Assembly: GCA_013397795.1 (NCBI GenBank)
Contig: VZTJ01001769.1
Span: forward strand, 633,386 to 697,385
Length of the DNA: 64,000 bases
Direction: 5' to 3'
Origin: Orthonyx spaldingii
Lineage: Eukaryota > Chordata > Aves > Passeriformes > Orthonychidae
Shown: in pieces, positions 26,745 through 38,519 of the stretch
How positions within the stretch are numbered: position 1 is the stretch's first letter
Layout: each line of letters begins with the position of its first letter
Program-made: the position numbers and the translations under genes
The notes under the pieces: generated by a model
What the model was told of the DNA's origin: nothing
Seen by the model: only the letters and a program-made list of their open reading frames with translations
Database searches by the model: none

Positions 26745-27010
26745 AATCGTTTTTGGGGAAGCAGGAAAACGGACGGGATCCGGACAGTGTAGGGCAGCAC
26801 TCAGGGGCAACCCCAGCCCTGTCGCTCCTCTCTGGGGGCGGCGGCTCCTCCCTCTCTGCCCTTTCGGCCCAGGTGCTCCTGCACCTGAGTAAATAAATGG
26901 TGAGTACTGGCCGGGGAGGTGAACCCTTTCTGTCCCTGCCTCCCTCCTCTTTATTTCTGCGTGCGGCCCGGCGGGATGCCCAGACTGACCCCAGGTCACA
27001 GACGGGACAC
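26745..27010. promoter_or_regulatory. GC-rich patch with moderate CpG content
   Basis: Roughly a dozen or more CpGs in about 260 bp, weaker than the 21.2-kb island. It contains ATGGTGAGTAC at about 26898, a good match to a splice donor on the plus strand. This could be a first exon and donor of an unannotated transcript. Minus-strand frames of 124 and 137 codons cross it but have no domain. Confidence 0.3.
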
Positions 27011-27040
27011 AGAAAGCACATGGGCATCGCCACAGGGCAA

Positions 27041-27102
27041 GTGCCCCTTCCATGAGCCTGTGCCCCTTCCATGAGCCTGTGCCCCTTCCATGAGCCTGTG
27101 CC
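27041..27102. repeat. 19-bp tandem repeat, 3.3 copies
   Basis: The unit GTGCCCCTTCCATGAGCCT repeats at 27041, 27060 and 27079, followed by a partial copy. The copies are identical, implying recent expansion or an assembly effect. It is likely polymorphic. Confidence 0.9.
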
Positions 27103-27177
27103 TGCATGGCAGCAGGGCTTGGCTTTTTACTTACTCCCTAAAACACTCCTGCAGCAGTCACCTCAGCCATGCATCTC

Positions 27178-27215
27178 ATTATGGCACAATTAATTAATGC
27201 ATTAATTATGGCACA
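27178..27215. promoter_or_regulatory. 18-bp homeodomain palindrome inside direct repeats
   Basis: 27191-27208 is a perfect palindrome built from two TAATTA-type sites around TGCA. It overlaps two direct copies of ATTATGGCACA (27178-27188 and 27205-27215). Paired TAATTA sites can bind homeodomain dimers. Whether this is used is unknown. Confidence 0.35.
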
Positions 27216-28084
27216 GTGCTGCTAGCTACCTCCCTGTATTGAGTGGGATGTGCATGCAGCTTGGGGGGCTACTGAGGACGGCAGGGGAAACAGCTCCGCG
27301 CCTGTTCACAACTCAACCTGCATGCAGCTCGCACTCTTACAGCTGTCCCGACTGCAGTGATGGAAAACTCCTCTAGAATTCATTGCCAGGAAGAAAAGGA
27401 GGAAAACACAGCTTAAAAAAATATCCCAAAAGCAAATGCGAAAGGTGATAACAAAGAAGATGAGTTCCTCTGGAATCCAAAAAGTATATGTAAGTGAAAC
27501 ATTAGAACCTTTATTTAGGAGAATTAATAAAGTTTTTGTTCAACATTAATGGAAAAGGCTGGAGTCTGTTCTTTCCCTGATGAGTATTAAACAAAATGAA
27601 ATATGCTATTCTTCTGCCTTTAATGTGATTGGTAGGGATTACTTTTAAGGTTAGTTTTTTGCCACTTTACATGTGGATTTCAGGTGGTGTACACAGGATA
27701 ATCACAACTGGCATTTCACCATGGTGACAGGCTCCTCACAGAGGCTGCCCAAAGAAATGTCCTTCTTTCCTCAGAGGGACAGAAGTAAGTGTGAATCCTC
27801 TAGCTGCAAAACATTAGTGCTCAGAGTACCAGATCAGAGTCACATTCTGCTGCCAATGTACTGCATGTCTTCAGTAAATCATTTAATATTGAAAACTTTG
27901 CATAAAATTGCCACTGGAATATGGGTTTCTCCTCAAAATCAGGTGTGTATGTGGAGTGATGAGTTACCTTCAAAACTTTCCTTTCTAGCAGAAAAGTAGT
28001 CAAATGCTAATCCAAAAGATGTATAGGGAGGGGAAAGAAGGGGAAAGGGGTGAAAAGGAGAGGTTCATCTTGTCCTTCTCTCTG

Positions 28085-28320
28085 ATGGAATCATGGCACA
28101 GTTTAGGTTGTATGGGCCTTGGAGGTCTCGAGTCCAAACCCCACTCAAGCATGGCTAAATTTAAACTTAGAGCAGTTGCTGAGGCCTGTCCAGTTGAATT
28201 TTGGCTAAGAATGGAAAGTGCACAGCCTTGGTGGACGCTTGCTTAAGTGCTGCATCGCTCTCACACTGATCTTTTCTTCCCCAAACTCAGTCAGAGTTTC
28301 ACTTACTGTGACTTGATGGA
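28085..28320 (-). mobile_element. Degraded CR1 LINE 3' fragment
   Basis: Read on the minus strand this ends in the CR1 3' region. In plus-strand order, AATCATGGCACAGTTTAGG, GGTCTCGAGTCCAAACCCC, GAGCAGTTGCTGAGGCC, TGTCCAGTTG and CACAGCCT correspond to successive blocks of the avian CR1 tail (AATCATAGAATCRTTTAGG, AGTCCAACCCC, GAGCAGGTTGCTC, TGTCCAGT, CACAGCCTC). It is strongly diverged. CR1 copies are normally 5'-truncated, as here. The upper boundary is uncertain. Confidence 0.65.
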
Positions 28321-28329
28321 AATGCAACT

Positions 28330-31300
28330 ATCATCTTTATTTGATGCAGCAGCAATCACACAGCAAGGCAGCAAAGCCCCATGCTATGTTACTGTCTTTC
28401 CTGACCACCTCCCTAGATAACGTAAGTACTGGGAAACCCACTGTGCTGAAGCATCGTATTTATCCAGGAATGGACGGTTGTGTGTGACAGGGAAGCTTGG
28501 TCCTTCAGAGAGGCTGGGGATGGACGACAATCCACTCAGATCAGTTCCAAGAGAGTATCCCAAAGGTGCTTATCTCCAACAAGGAGTGTGAGGTAGGCAG
28601 ACCCTACACTGGGGTGCCACCCGCATCCTCAGCCCTCTTGCAAATCCACCGGGCTCCTTGACTGGAAGTCTCTTGGGAAAGATACAGGATTACTTCATTT
28701 TCAAGAGGCTTGAATGTTCAGCCTGGCTGTGGCCTTTATTAGCCTCGGCTCTCTAGGCCTGCCATCTAAAGTTATTGTTCACATACTGTAGCTAATTCCC
28801 TTTGCTGAGTTTCACAGCAAATACATCTTCTTGAATATTTTTATGCCAACTCTGTGGATGCTGACTTTGCACATAAGGGAAAAAATACATGGATTGATGG
28901 TAGGTAAATTAAAAATGAGAGCTACTCAGCAACTGCTCTGGACATGTGTAGGCATTTCTGTGTGGTGTCTGTTTTTGCTGGCAAAGAAGGAAACTGTGAA
29001 CATACTTAAGGTTAAGAAAATGCACATGGACAGGGCATGATATTTTGAAGAGTGGCTTGACCCAAACCTGTGATTAAATGAAAAGGAAACAGCATTTGAA
29101 AACCAAGTAAAGGATCACTAAGATATTCAGGGACTTGGAGGGAGAAATCTGCTTTTACTTTTCTGGGCATTTTGCCTGTCAAGTTATGAGCTTATTTGTG
29201 GTGCTAAATGCTTTGCTTGTGTTTCAGAAAAATACAGGAACTACTGGCTTTTTTTTTTTTTTTTGCAATGGAAGACAGAAGTCATCAATGATCCCAAAGG
29301 TTAAGAAATTGGCACAGTCAGAAGCCAGCACTCCTTTATGTATTCATCAGCTGGGCTCTGTGTGGGCTCCCAACATGCAGAATTCCCCACTTGCCTGCTC
29401 TCCTTCCCCAGAGGCTTCTCTGCATTTGCCTGTGTGTACACACAGGCATCAACCTGCATATAAAGGAAGACTAGTTTGCAGTCAGACATACTGGGCCAAA
29501 ATTATTATGTGGTTCATCCATAGGCAGGTGTCCCAAACCAAACATGTCTGTTTGTTTGTTTGTTTGAGCTAAAACAAACCCTGAATTGCACTATATACTC
29601 AAAGGCTTCAGAGATGTTCAGTTTAAGCACAGGGTCTATGTTTATATGTTTCTATCTCCTAGATCAGTATAAAGGTGGTGTGTTCAGGGCCACTGACCAC
29701 CCAACCCACATTGCCCAATATGCAAGCAACTAATCCCAAGGGGACAGGCTTAGGAGTGAGAGATGACAGCCCACAGTTGTCCCTACAGAGGACCTTGGGT
29801 CTTAAGGTCTTTAATGTCAGAGTTTGTAGCACAACGTTATGCAGGCATTTAGCTTCAGAAAGGGCTATGTGAAACTCAAAATTGAACATATCCCTATTTA
29901 GCATTTTGCTGTCTATGAAGCCATGGGATGCCCCAGGGCACTTGGAAAGCTCTTTCCAGTTCATCAGGACCAGCCCTGATCCTCCTCAAAAAGCAAAGAG
30001 GAGTCCACTCCTGCTGCTCTTGTGTCACCTCTGTTTTGGCATGTGCAATGCCTGGGGCAGGTGGGAAAGCTCAGAAGAAACACAGCTGCTTCTGCCTTTC
30101 TGCCCTGTTTTTAACCTGCTACTTCTGTTGAAGGGGGTCCCTCTGAAGGGTGAATGTGTGGCAATAACCCTGTGGAGGTGTTTAACCTCAGTCCTCCCAT
30201 GCAAAATGGTGAAGACCTGGTGGATCAGGTCAACCATTCATCTCCAGTTTCAGAGATTTTTTTCAGAGGACAGGTGAGTGTACCAGCTTAGAAAATCTTG
30301 TCTATTGAGAGCAGAAGGTATTGCCTGCTTAGGCAAAATTGCTTAGGCAATTAGGTGTAGTGAATTTTCCTCTACAGTGTATCCAGAGAAATCAAGAGTC
30401 AATTCTGCCCGATTTTCCATTCAAACTTCTCTCCAAGGAAGCACATGAGGGGGAAAATGGAGGAAATTACAATAAACTTCATCTTAAGCATTGTAAGTCT
30501 TGCCCCTATACTTAGCTTGCCCCTTTCCTTTTCTTTTTAATTTAAATTATTCATCCTTCAAATAATAATAAAAATAATTAAAAGGAGGTATAGAGCAAAC
30601 TCATTAAAAATACAGGTGAAATTTCAGTGCTTGTTTGGGGAACTGAGTAAAGAAAATCAAAAGATGTTCTGGCAGAGAAAGAAATGCATTTATTGAGGTA
30701 TCATGCTGTAGCAGTGCACGAAGGCCTTTAATGTGAGCATGTCCCAGTATGCTAAGCAGTCCTTATCTACACGGGAAGTTACGTTTCGTGACACCTTCTG
30801 AAATCTAAAGACACAGCGACAAAGCACAGTAGCTTCTCTTTTACCAGCAGGAAAAGTAACCTGCTGAGAAGAGATCAGGCCTCATACCTCAAAGCTGAGA
30901 GCGGAGCAGCTTCACAAAGCTTGTTTCGTCTGGCTTACCCCTGTGCTGCAGAGCTAGAGTCCAGTGCCCATCTCCTCAGGTACATGCCAGCACCTGATTA
31001 GATGCCAATTCAAGCATCCTCTTGCATGTATCACCCGTACACTATACACTGGGACATGGTGTTTGCTCTCTGAAAAGCCTCTAGCATTCAGTTTGTGCTA
31101 GATAAGTAATAATAGCTTTGATGGACTAAAATATTAACATAAAAGACTAACTGTTGTAATTGCTTCTTTGTATGATTCCAGCTAACAACATTTTCTTTTC
31201 TTGAAGGGAGACTGCTTTCAAAGGATCAAGAGCAGCTCTGCAAAAGTGGGAGAAAAGGACATTTATATAACAATAAGCCTTTTCCCCCTTAATTTTCTCA

Positions 31301-34300
31301 GCTGGCTGCACAGTCTTCTCCTGTCTTTTGATGAGATCTCTTATTAAAAACATTAAAAGGATAAGCAGAGGTAGCTCTATTTCCAGTGATAGGGTGGGTA
31401 TGAGGCCAATGAGAAACATCATTTCATGAAACCTCCCTGCTGAAATCTGCCCTACCTCAGCATTATCAGCTTCTCTGCTGTATTGTCTAGTTAAAATGGA
31501 AATAGCCTATCTTCAGCTCTTAGTCCTCAAGCCATGTGGATGACGATGTCAATTGACACTAGTTTTCATAAGCTAAAAAAGCTGTCTTGGGGTAAGCAGC
31601 AGTGAGACCAATCAGATTTAGTGATTAATACTTCCTGTTTCAGAAAAGATAAAGACACACATGCAGTTGAAATTAAACTTCACTGGCAAAGATTAATTGA
31701 GAGAACAGCTGGACAAACTTCAGGTTTCTTAATGAAGGACCAATGATTCACTTCTTAAGTGCCGTTTTCCATCAAGTTTTCTAGTTGTGTTACACAGACA
31801 GAGAGTTAAAAACTGGAAAACAGAGTTGCCAAAACTATTCCCTGAGCCATTAAAAAACCCCCAAAAAACAAGAGGCAGGCCTACTCTTGGTGCTTGCATA
31901 GTAATTGTTTGTACCACCTCCAGCCAAAAATTCTTCCTCTTTCCTTTCAGCTTGGATGTGTTCTTTAGGATTCCTGCAGCGTTCCCAGTGTGGCTCCGAG
32001 AAATATTGCACTCTCTTATCCTGTATTTTTATTCCTGTCACCCACCAGCAGCTTTCATTTCGCTTTGCTTGCCTGGCCACCTGAAGGAAATGCTTACAGT
32101 CTTTCAAACCAGGCTCACAGTGTTTGACTGTGAAGGTGTTATATCAGTGCTAAACCAGTGCACCATCAAAATAGAGCAATCCAGCTAATGAACAGGCAAA
32201 CTCCACACGCTGGGTTCGTGTCAGTGACTTTGGTATGCTAATGCTGGATATAACAGAGACTTTCACTGGCTTTACTGTCTCTTATGCAGTTTTATTTTAG
32301 AATATTTACTCTCTAAAGATGTAAAAAGAGGAAAAGCCTTTCCTCCTGCCTCAACTTTCCTTATAAGAGAGGTTTTAGCTAAGAATCGTCATGGGATGAA
32401 ACATTCCTTTATTCATGTATAAAACTCTCTTATACCTTTCATGATACTTGCTTTTCCTTGGTCCTTGTATGAGAAAGAGAGTGAGGAGGAATGTTGTGGC
32501 TCTCAGTGTCAAGTACTATGGCTAAGGTTTCCCTGCCATTTCTGGCTCAGAGTCCATTTCTCTTAAGCCAAATGTAGAAAAGCCTGGGTAGCCATTGAAG
32601 TCTGATGGAACAACAGTGCCAGAAAAATTAGTCTTACAGCTCACCTTCTGGGGTTCCGTGCTGTCCCCAAGCCACAGATGGGTGGAGAGCTATTGGATCT
32701 TGTCACGTAGGAGTCTTGTGGAAAGGCAAACCTGCAATCTCGCTGCTTCCAGGACAGAGGCTGACAGAAGAGCAGAGCTCTGAGTGAGCTGTTAGCTCTT
32801 TGTTCTCCCCAGAATTTTGGATTCCAAGGTAACTCTGAGCAGTTCTAGGGCTGAAGAACGCCCTTACCAGGAGCTAAGATGGTCCTTCACAGGATGCTGA
32901 GACTTTCTGGGTCTTTCTAATAAAATGGAAAGCCAGGTCCAGCAAGAGAGGCTTGGAAACACAGAAGCCTTTGAAGTGGGAGTCAGCAAGAACAAGTGAG
33001 ACACAGTCCAGGTGGCAGAAGAGGATAAAGAATCCTGCTAAATAATGAAAACTCTGGGAGTGAGAGAAAGGTCTGTCAGAATAGAAGGAAAGAGACACCA
33101 GGCTTAGAAATAGGAAAAAAAGAAGTCACTAAAAGCAGGGGACAAAGCGTTAGGAGTCAAAAGGGACTGACTAGGGCACTGAAATGAAAGAGACTGACTT
33201 ACGGAACTTGAAAGCACAAGTAAAACATAAAAGTGTGGAGACATTCCATCCCAGGTAACTCCACATCTGAGGTTTTGAGGTTTCACAACACGGGGTGTAA
33301 AATATTTGACCTGGTTATCAAAAAAATTTTTTTTAATTCTCAGTCACTATCTTTTTCTAGAAGAAACCATTCCTATCAGTTTGAAATACAGGAGTGCTAC
33401 TGTATTTTTTTTAGGAATTGTTTTGGTTTTTTCCTGGCATACTATCACACCCAAACTTGATGGTGATTCTTCAATATTGCACTTTTTGGTAGGTAGATAG
33501 CCCAGTGAAGTGAGAGAATGAAATCATATTGCATCTAATTGAGGCGAGCAGTTGCCTGGAGTATTTATTTTGTTCTGAAAGGGAGGTGATGATTAGAGAG
33601 GGATTGCATCACACAGACACATCTGACAAATTGATATATTAAGGGACAAATTTTAAGTCCAGATCACAGGTCACAGCTTTCAAAAGTGCTTGGTCTGCAT
33701 TTGGGCATGTAAAAAAGTGGACAGATTTTTCATGCTTCAAAACTTATCTCCAGAACGAGATGAAATGTTCATTTGTGGATGGTAAAAGTTTATGATGAAT
33801 CCTGAAGGTCACTGCAAATTAGAAAGCTGGATTCCTTTTCTCTCCATCATATGCTCTTAGTCCCTCTAATTTATACTCTCTCCCCGCAAAAGATTAGCAA
33901 ATAATTTTATTTAAATGGGTTGTCAAGACGCAACACAGTCAGCTTCAGCTCACGTTTCAGCTCAAGAGCAGAAACAGTCCATGATGAGAGAAAGCCACAC
34001 TACCAGTAGGTCAGAGCTTTCAGTCAGGACCACAGGGATAGCTTTAATGACTTTATAGTTTGTTCAATATTAATAAAAGTCTTTTGTAAAACGTCTCTCC
34101 TGCATCCCCTTCTCCCCGCTGCCTGCTACCTGTGGGCTCTGTTAATTCTGATATCTGACTGCTCTCACAGTTCATCTGGATTGGGGGAAAAGGTTTGCAC
34201 ACCTATGTGTCTGCACACACAACACACGGCTCACGAGCCTCCACCCGCCGAAAGCAGCTTTTCGTTCTCAGCAAGACAAACCCACAGCCAAGTTCAGAAG

Positions 34301-35790
34301 TCACTGCTGTTAGACTGTAAAGGGGCCAGTTCAAATCTGTCACTCCATCAGAGCATGGTATTCCCCCCTGATAAAGGTCACTTGGAGAGGAGATATGAAA
34401 GCGATTCAATACTTGAACTTACCCAAAAAGCCAAGCAACTTATTTACTATGCAGTGACCCTGCAGCGACCTCATCCACAACATATGCAGCTCCCACTGGC
34501 ATCAGCTGGTGTCATGAGTACAAATGAAGAAAAAATATTGCTGTGATAGGGGAATACATCAAGAACATTTCTGTGGTTTAGTTTTACAAAACCTGTAGCA
34601 TCTGTCAATTACTTTTTATAGACATTAATAAAGTATTGAGTGGAACTTTGAAATATGTGCTTTTATTTCCATCCAGGTACTTCTAATGCTATTTCTCAAG
34701 GCATAGCAAGTAAGGCACAGACACCAAAGACATGGAAGTGTTGTTCAAGCTGTGCTGTCTTTTACCTTAAACAGCAATGGTCACAGTGATGCTCTGAAAT
34801 AAATTCCACTCTGAGTGATCATTTGCTTAAAAGTGAGGAATAAGCAATTTTTTTTCTTTTTCAAAACACTGGGGGCCAAAGGGACAATTTAGAACTCCGC
34901 TTACACTTTATTTTTTCAGTTCTCAAGAAATCAACTAGTTCAGAAGGTAAAGAAAAAAACTGATGATCCACATCTTTCAAAGACACACTGTCGTTATCAG
35001 CATTGCAGAACCACTGCATGAATCACTGTTTTGTGCCACTGCTTATACACAGCTGTGCTGTCACTGTGAAGAATTTTTCTGCGCATCAACATCCAAATCC
35101 GGATTAAAAGGGAAACCCAAACAAATTCATCTATTTCCTTCATGATTCACTCATTTGTCACCATCAAGCCCGCAGTGCATGGACAGAGAAGAAGAAGAGC
35201 AAAATATAAAACCAGCAACCCCGAATTATGAAAAGCTGAGGTTGTTTCACAGCTAGAAAACAATCATAAGGTCTTGCTTGACTCCGGGGTTTGTAACGTG
35301 AATTTTTAAAAATTATGATCTCCAGTTTTGCCCAAACGAAGTTTATATTCCTAGTATAAAATGACCAAACTGCCTGCCTGATATAAAAAGCTATTTTCTT
35401 TCTTTTCCCTCCTTTCCCCTCCACCCCATGTCATCTGACAGCATTTGCCTCCGGTGCCTCAACAGTAGCTATGACTGTGTCTTAATGAAAAAAGATGTAT
35501 AAAATATTACCATAACCTCAGAGGCATGAGTAAAGCCCTTATTAGAATTCAGGACCTACAGCTGGAAGGGGGGCTCAGGCCGGCAGATAAAGTTAACTAT
35601 TGTTAGCTCACAAGTGGCTCAGACTTCCTGGCAACTGCAGTGAATTACTCAGCCCTTTATGCAGGGTTTCAGAAACAGTTCACTGTTTCACAACAAAAAA
35701 GGCATTCAGGCTGGGAAAGATGGTCTCCCAGGGCTCTAGAAAGCTAGCTTTAAGACAGTGAATGGACACTGGAGCCTCCTAAGTGAATGA
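28330..35790. other. Non-coding unique sequence
   Basis: No supported gene. It includes a (TTTG)4 run at 29551-29566, a purine-rich stretch at 32880-33200, an A7T8 run at 33320-33334 and a perfect POU octamer ATGCTAAT at 32235-32242. The 131-codon frame 29882-30277 ends at a good splice donor but has no recognisable protein content. Confidence 0.5.
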
Positions 35791-35976
35791 CCACTGTGGG
35801 AAAGGGTGGTGATGTCAGCCTGAATGCATTTCCAATGGTTTTGTCCCACTTTTCATTGCTTTTGCACTCTCCCTCACTCTTTTTCTCTGCCTCAAGCTGT
35901 CCCCTTCCTGTTCTTTTCAGGCCATTATTTTAAAAGTTTAGAGCTTGCATGCACACGGAGGGGAGGGATCACTATA

Positions 35977-36060
35977 GCATTGCTGCCATGGCAATGCTTC
36001 TCTGCACTTTTGTTTCATATAAAAAAAATATATTGGGGAGTGTGGGCGGTGGGGGGAGCT
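35977..36060 (+). promoter_or_regulatory. X-box-like palindrome and TATA-like tract
   Basis: GCATTGC (35977-35983) and GCAATGC (35991-35997) form an inverted repeat around TGCCATG, close to an RFX X-box but with two extra bases in one half. About 20 bp downstream is CATATAAAAAAAATAT, then a G-rich stretch with a GTGGGCGGTGGGG Sp1/EGR-like site. The order resembles a core promoter, but no transcript start or coding frame follows. Confidence 0.25.
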
Positions 36061-36069
36061 GAAAAGGAG

Positions 36070-38475
36070 AAGAAAAAGTGAGAGGTGGAGGGACAGGAGA
36101 AGAGGGAGTGTCAGCATCCTGCAGCTCAGAGCTGGGTCTATGAGACTGGGGTGAGGGGAGAAAACTGGGAGCACAAGGAGGGGAACTGATGAAAGCAGCA
36201 GGGATTTGGGGTCCTTTGAAAAACAAATTTGTAATCCTTCACACTGCACATGTTTGAAAGGATCGGCACTTTTGAAGGCCTAGAGAAGAATTGGAATAAT
36301 GTTCTTAGCTAAGCCCTTGGAAAGAACAGAGACGTGCTTTGGAAAACATACCCAATTACATAAGTTTATCAAAAGCTTTCAAAAGCTCCTCTGTCTATGA
36401 CCAACAGGGGGAAAAAATAGTGGAGAAGTGAAAGAGGGAGAAGACTCCTAAGTGCATTTACCCATGGTAGCGGGTGAACAGCAACTAAGCTGACATACTT
36501 CAAATCGGTGTGGCCCACCATCCCAGACCTCCCTGTTGTCAGCAACATGCAGGATTCCAGCAACAAGCCCTGGAAAGTGCCTTTGCAAAAACCAGATGGA
36601 CTTGTAAGCAACGAGGGAATACGGAGCGAGGCACTCGATATGCACTCACTCCTTGTAAATAAAACCATGAGTCCCCTGGCCAGCAAGCCCACCTGGTTTG
36701 CTTCCTGTTTTCCATGAAGTACTTGCTATTCATACGATAAATGTATGCAGACTTGGCTAAGCCTATCCTGAGGCAAAATTATAGGATAACAGCATTGCGC
36801 AGAGATCGAGCATTACAGCTTAGCCCGTACTAAGTTCCCAGTGTGCCGGGGTTTTTTGTTGTTAGTGTGTCTAAGAATGCAGATGTACGTGCTGCACACA
36901 CAAGTGTGTCTTAGGAGCAATCCCCTCAGGGAGGCTTTTCTACTCTCAGCCTGAGCTGCAACCTTGTTGCACTGAGATTATTTTGCTGATGAATAATTGG
37001 CACAAATTCCCAATCCTGTTGCAATAATAGCAGCAGAGACCAAGACAGTTTTTATTTCCCATAAAAGAGGTGAGGAGAGACTGCTGGCTTCACCTAAACT
37101 GCCTTTATACAGGTCCTTTCTGTTACCACCCCCAGCCAGGCAACATTCTTGTGCAGCCAGGGGTAAAAGCACAGCACAGGCAATATGCCATGAGGTAACT
37201 TCACTAAAATCAGCCCCGTACCCCCACTATGAGGCTCACTTCTGTAAGTTTTCATCTCGTAAAACTTAAGAATCTTGTCACACGGTTTTTATTGTGGAAT
37301 AATTCTTGTGTATGGTAAAAGACACAGCTTTTTATGCTTAGAAAGGAGAGGTCTGTGGCTACCTTGTACTAAACACAGGCTCCCTGTCTCAAGATAGGAT
37401 TTAGTGAGGAGGTACTTTCACCACATTAGCTGTCATCTGGATAAAACCAAATCAAACCTTTATGCCATGGCTTAAGGGGCCAAACACAAACCCTATCTTT
37501 TTCAAAACCATCAACACACCTGCAGTCAGCCGCAAAATATGAAACTCCTTTTTTGACCTGATGAGGAGATATGTGCTCCAGAGGTGCTTCTGAAAGTTCC
37601 TGTCACAAAGACGATCCACTAAGCATATTTCTAACCAATCTTATGAGATAAAGCAAGGGACATTTATTTCCCAAGACAGTTTTTTCTCCTCCTGCTTTTC
37701 CTTAAAAAGACTCCAACACCTTATCTTGTTCTGCTTCCCTTTAGCAGGGGAGCTCAGGTCTCAGATGTTGTCCATGTAGTAAAATCCAAAGACCAAGAAA
37801 AGCTTACAAGGCTGTGATTTCATGAGTGGTTTAGGCCAGTCTGTGTTTGAACTGCCACCAGAGGGGCACTCAGCCCTGGATGCATGTTGTGCCTTTGCTT
37901 GTAGAGGATAAGTTTATGATTCCTGATGGCAAGACCAATGAACCTCCACTGAGTGAAATCCTCCCTTAACCATCTTTTGCTGGTGCAGGCTGGTGAGAAT
38001 AACATTAATACGAACATTCCAGTTCATTATGAACCAATTCACTGGCTTCAATAAACTTACACAGTGCCAAAGCTTCCTTTACACAGATTTCAGCCAAAAT
38101 AAAAACCAGCAGGACTTATAATTGATATGGGTGTTTCAGTATCATCAATCAGGTGGACATACCTACTGAGACCTTATGTGATCTCTGTGTCTCTACAACT
38201 GCAGGGACTGAGGTGGTAATTCTTTGACCTGTGTGCCATTTACCTAAATTGTTAATCCACTGAAGATAAGTAGGTGTTAAGAAAAGCACCACTGGAATTT
38301 TAAACTGCCTGCTTGAGGTGTTTTCTCTCCTCTACTTCCCTCCACTTGGGTCTTCTGGCTTCACCATTTCATTAGTTCTCTTCTGATCTACAATGGGCTT
38401 CAACGAATAATTTTTAAAAGATTTGTCAATGTAAAGACTTGAAAAATGAAATTATTTTTCAGGCTTTTTTTTATA
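36070..38475. other. Non-coding unique sequence
   Basis: No gene is supported. 36070-36190 is purine-rich on the plus strand, which gives spurious open frames on the minus strand. A small cluster of CpGs near 36600-36640 lies in a plus-strand frame that I cannot assign to any protein. Confidence 0.5.
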
Positions 38476-38478
38476 TAC

Positions 38479-38479
<1 letters not shown>

Positions 38480-38515
<36 letters not shown>
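38480..38515 (+). repeat. A36 homopolymer
   Basis: An uninterrupted run of about 36 As preceded by a T-rich and TATA-like stretch. Bird CR1 elements do not end in poly(A). No AATAAA signal or gene-like sequence precedes it, so a retrocopy is not supported. The length may be imprecise in the assembly. Confidence 0.8.
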
Positions 38516-38517
<2 letters not shown>

Positions 38518-38519
38518 AA

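Noticed and set aside
29135..29572. Longest open frame in the window (145 codons)
   Set aside because: Runs through a T17 run and a TTTG microsatellite; composition is low complexity and no domain is seen.
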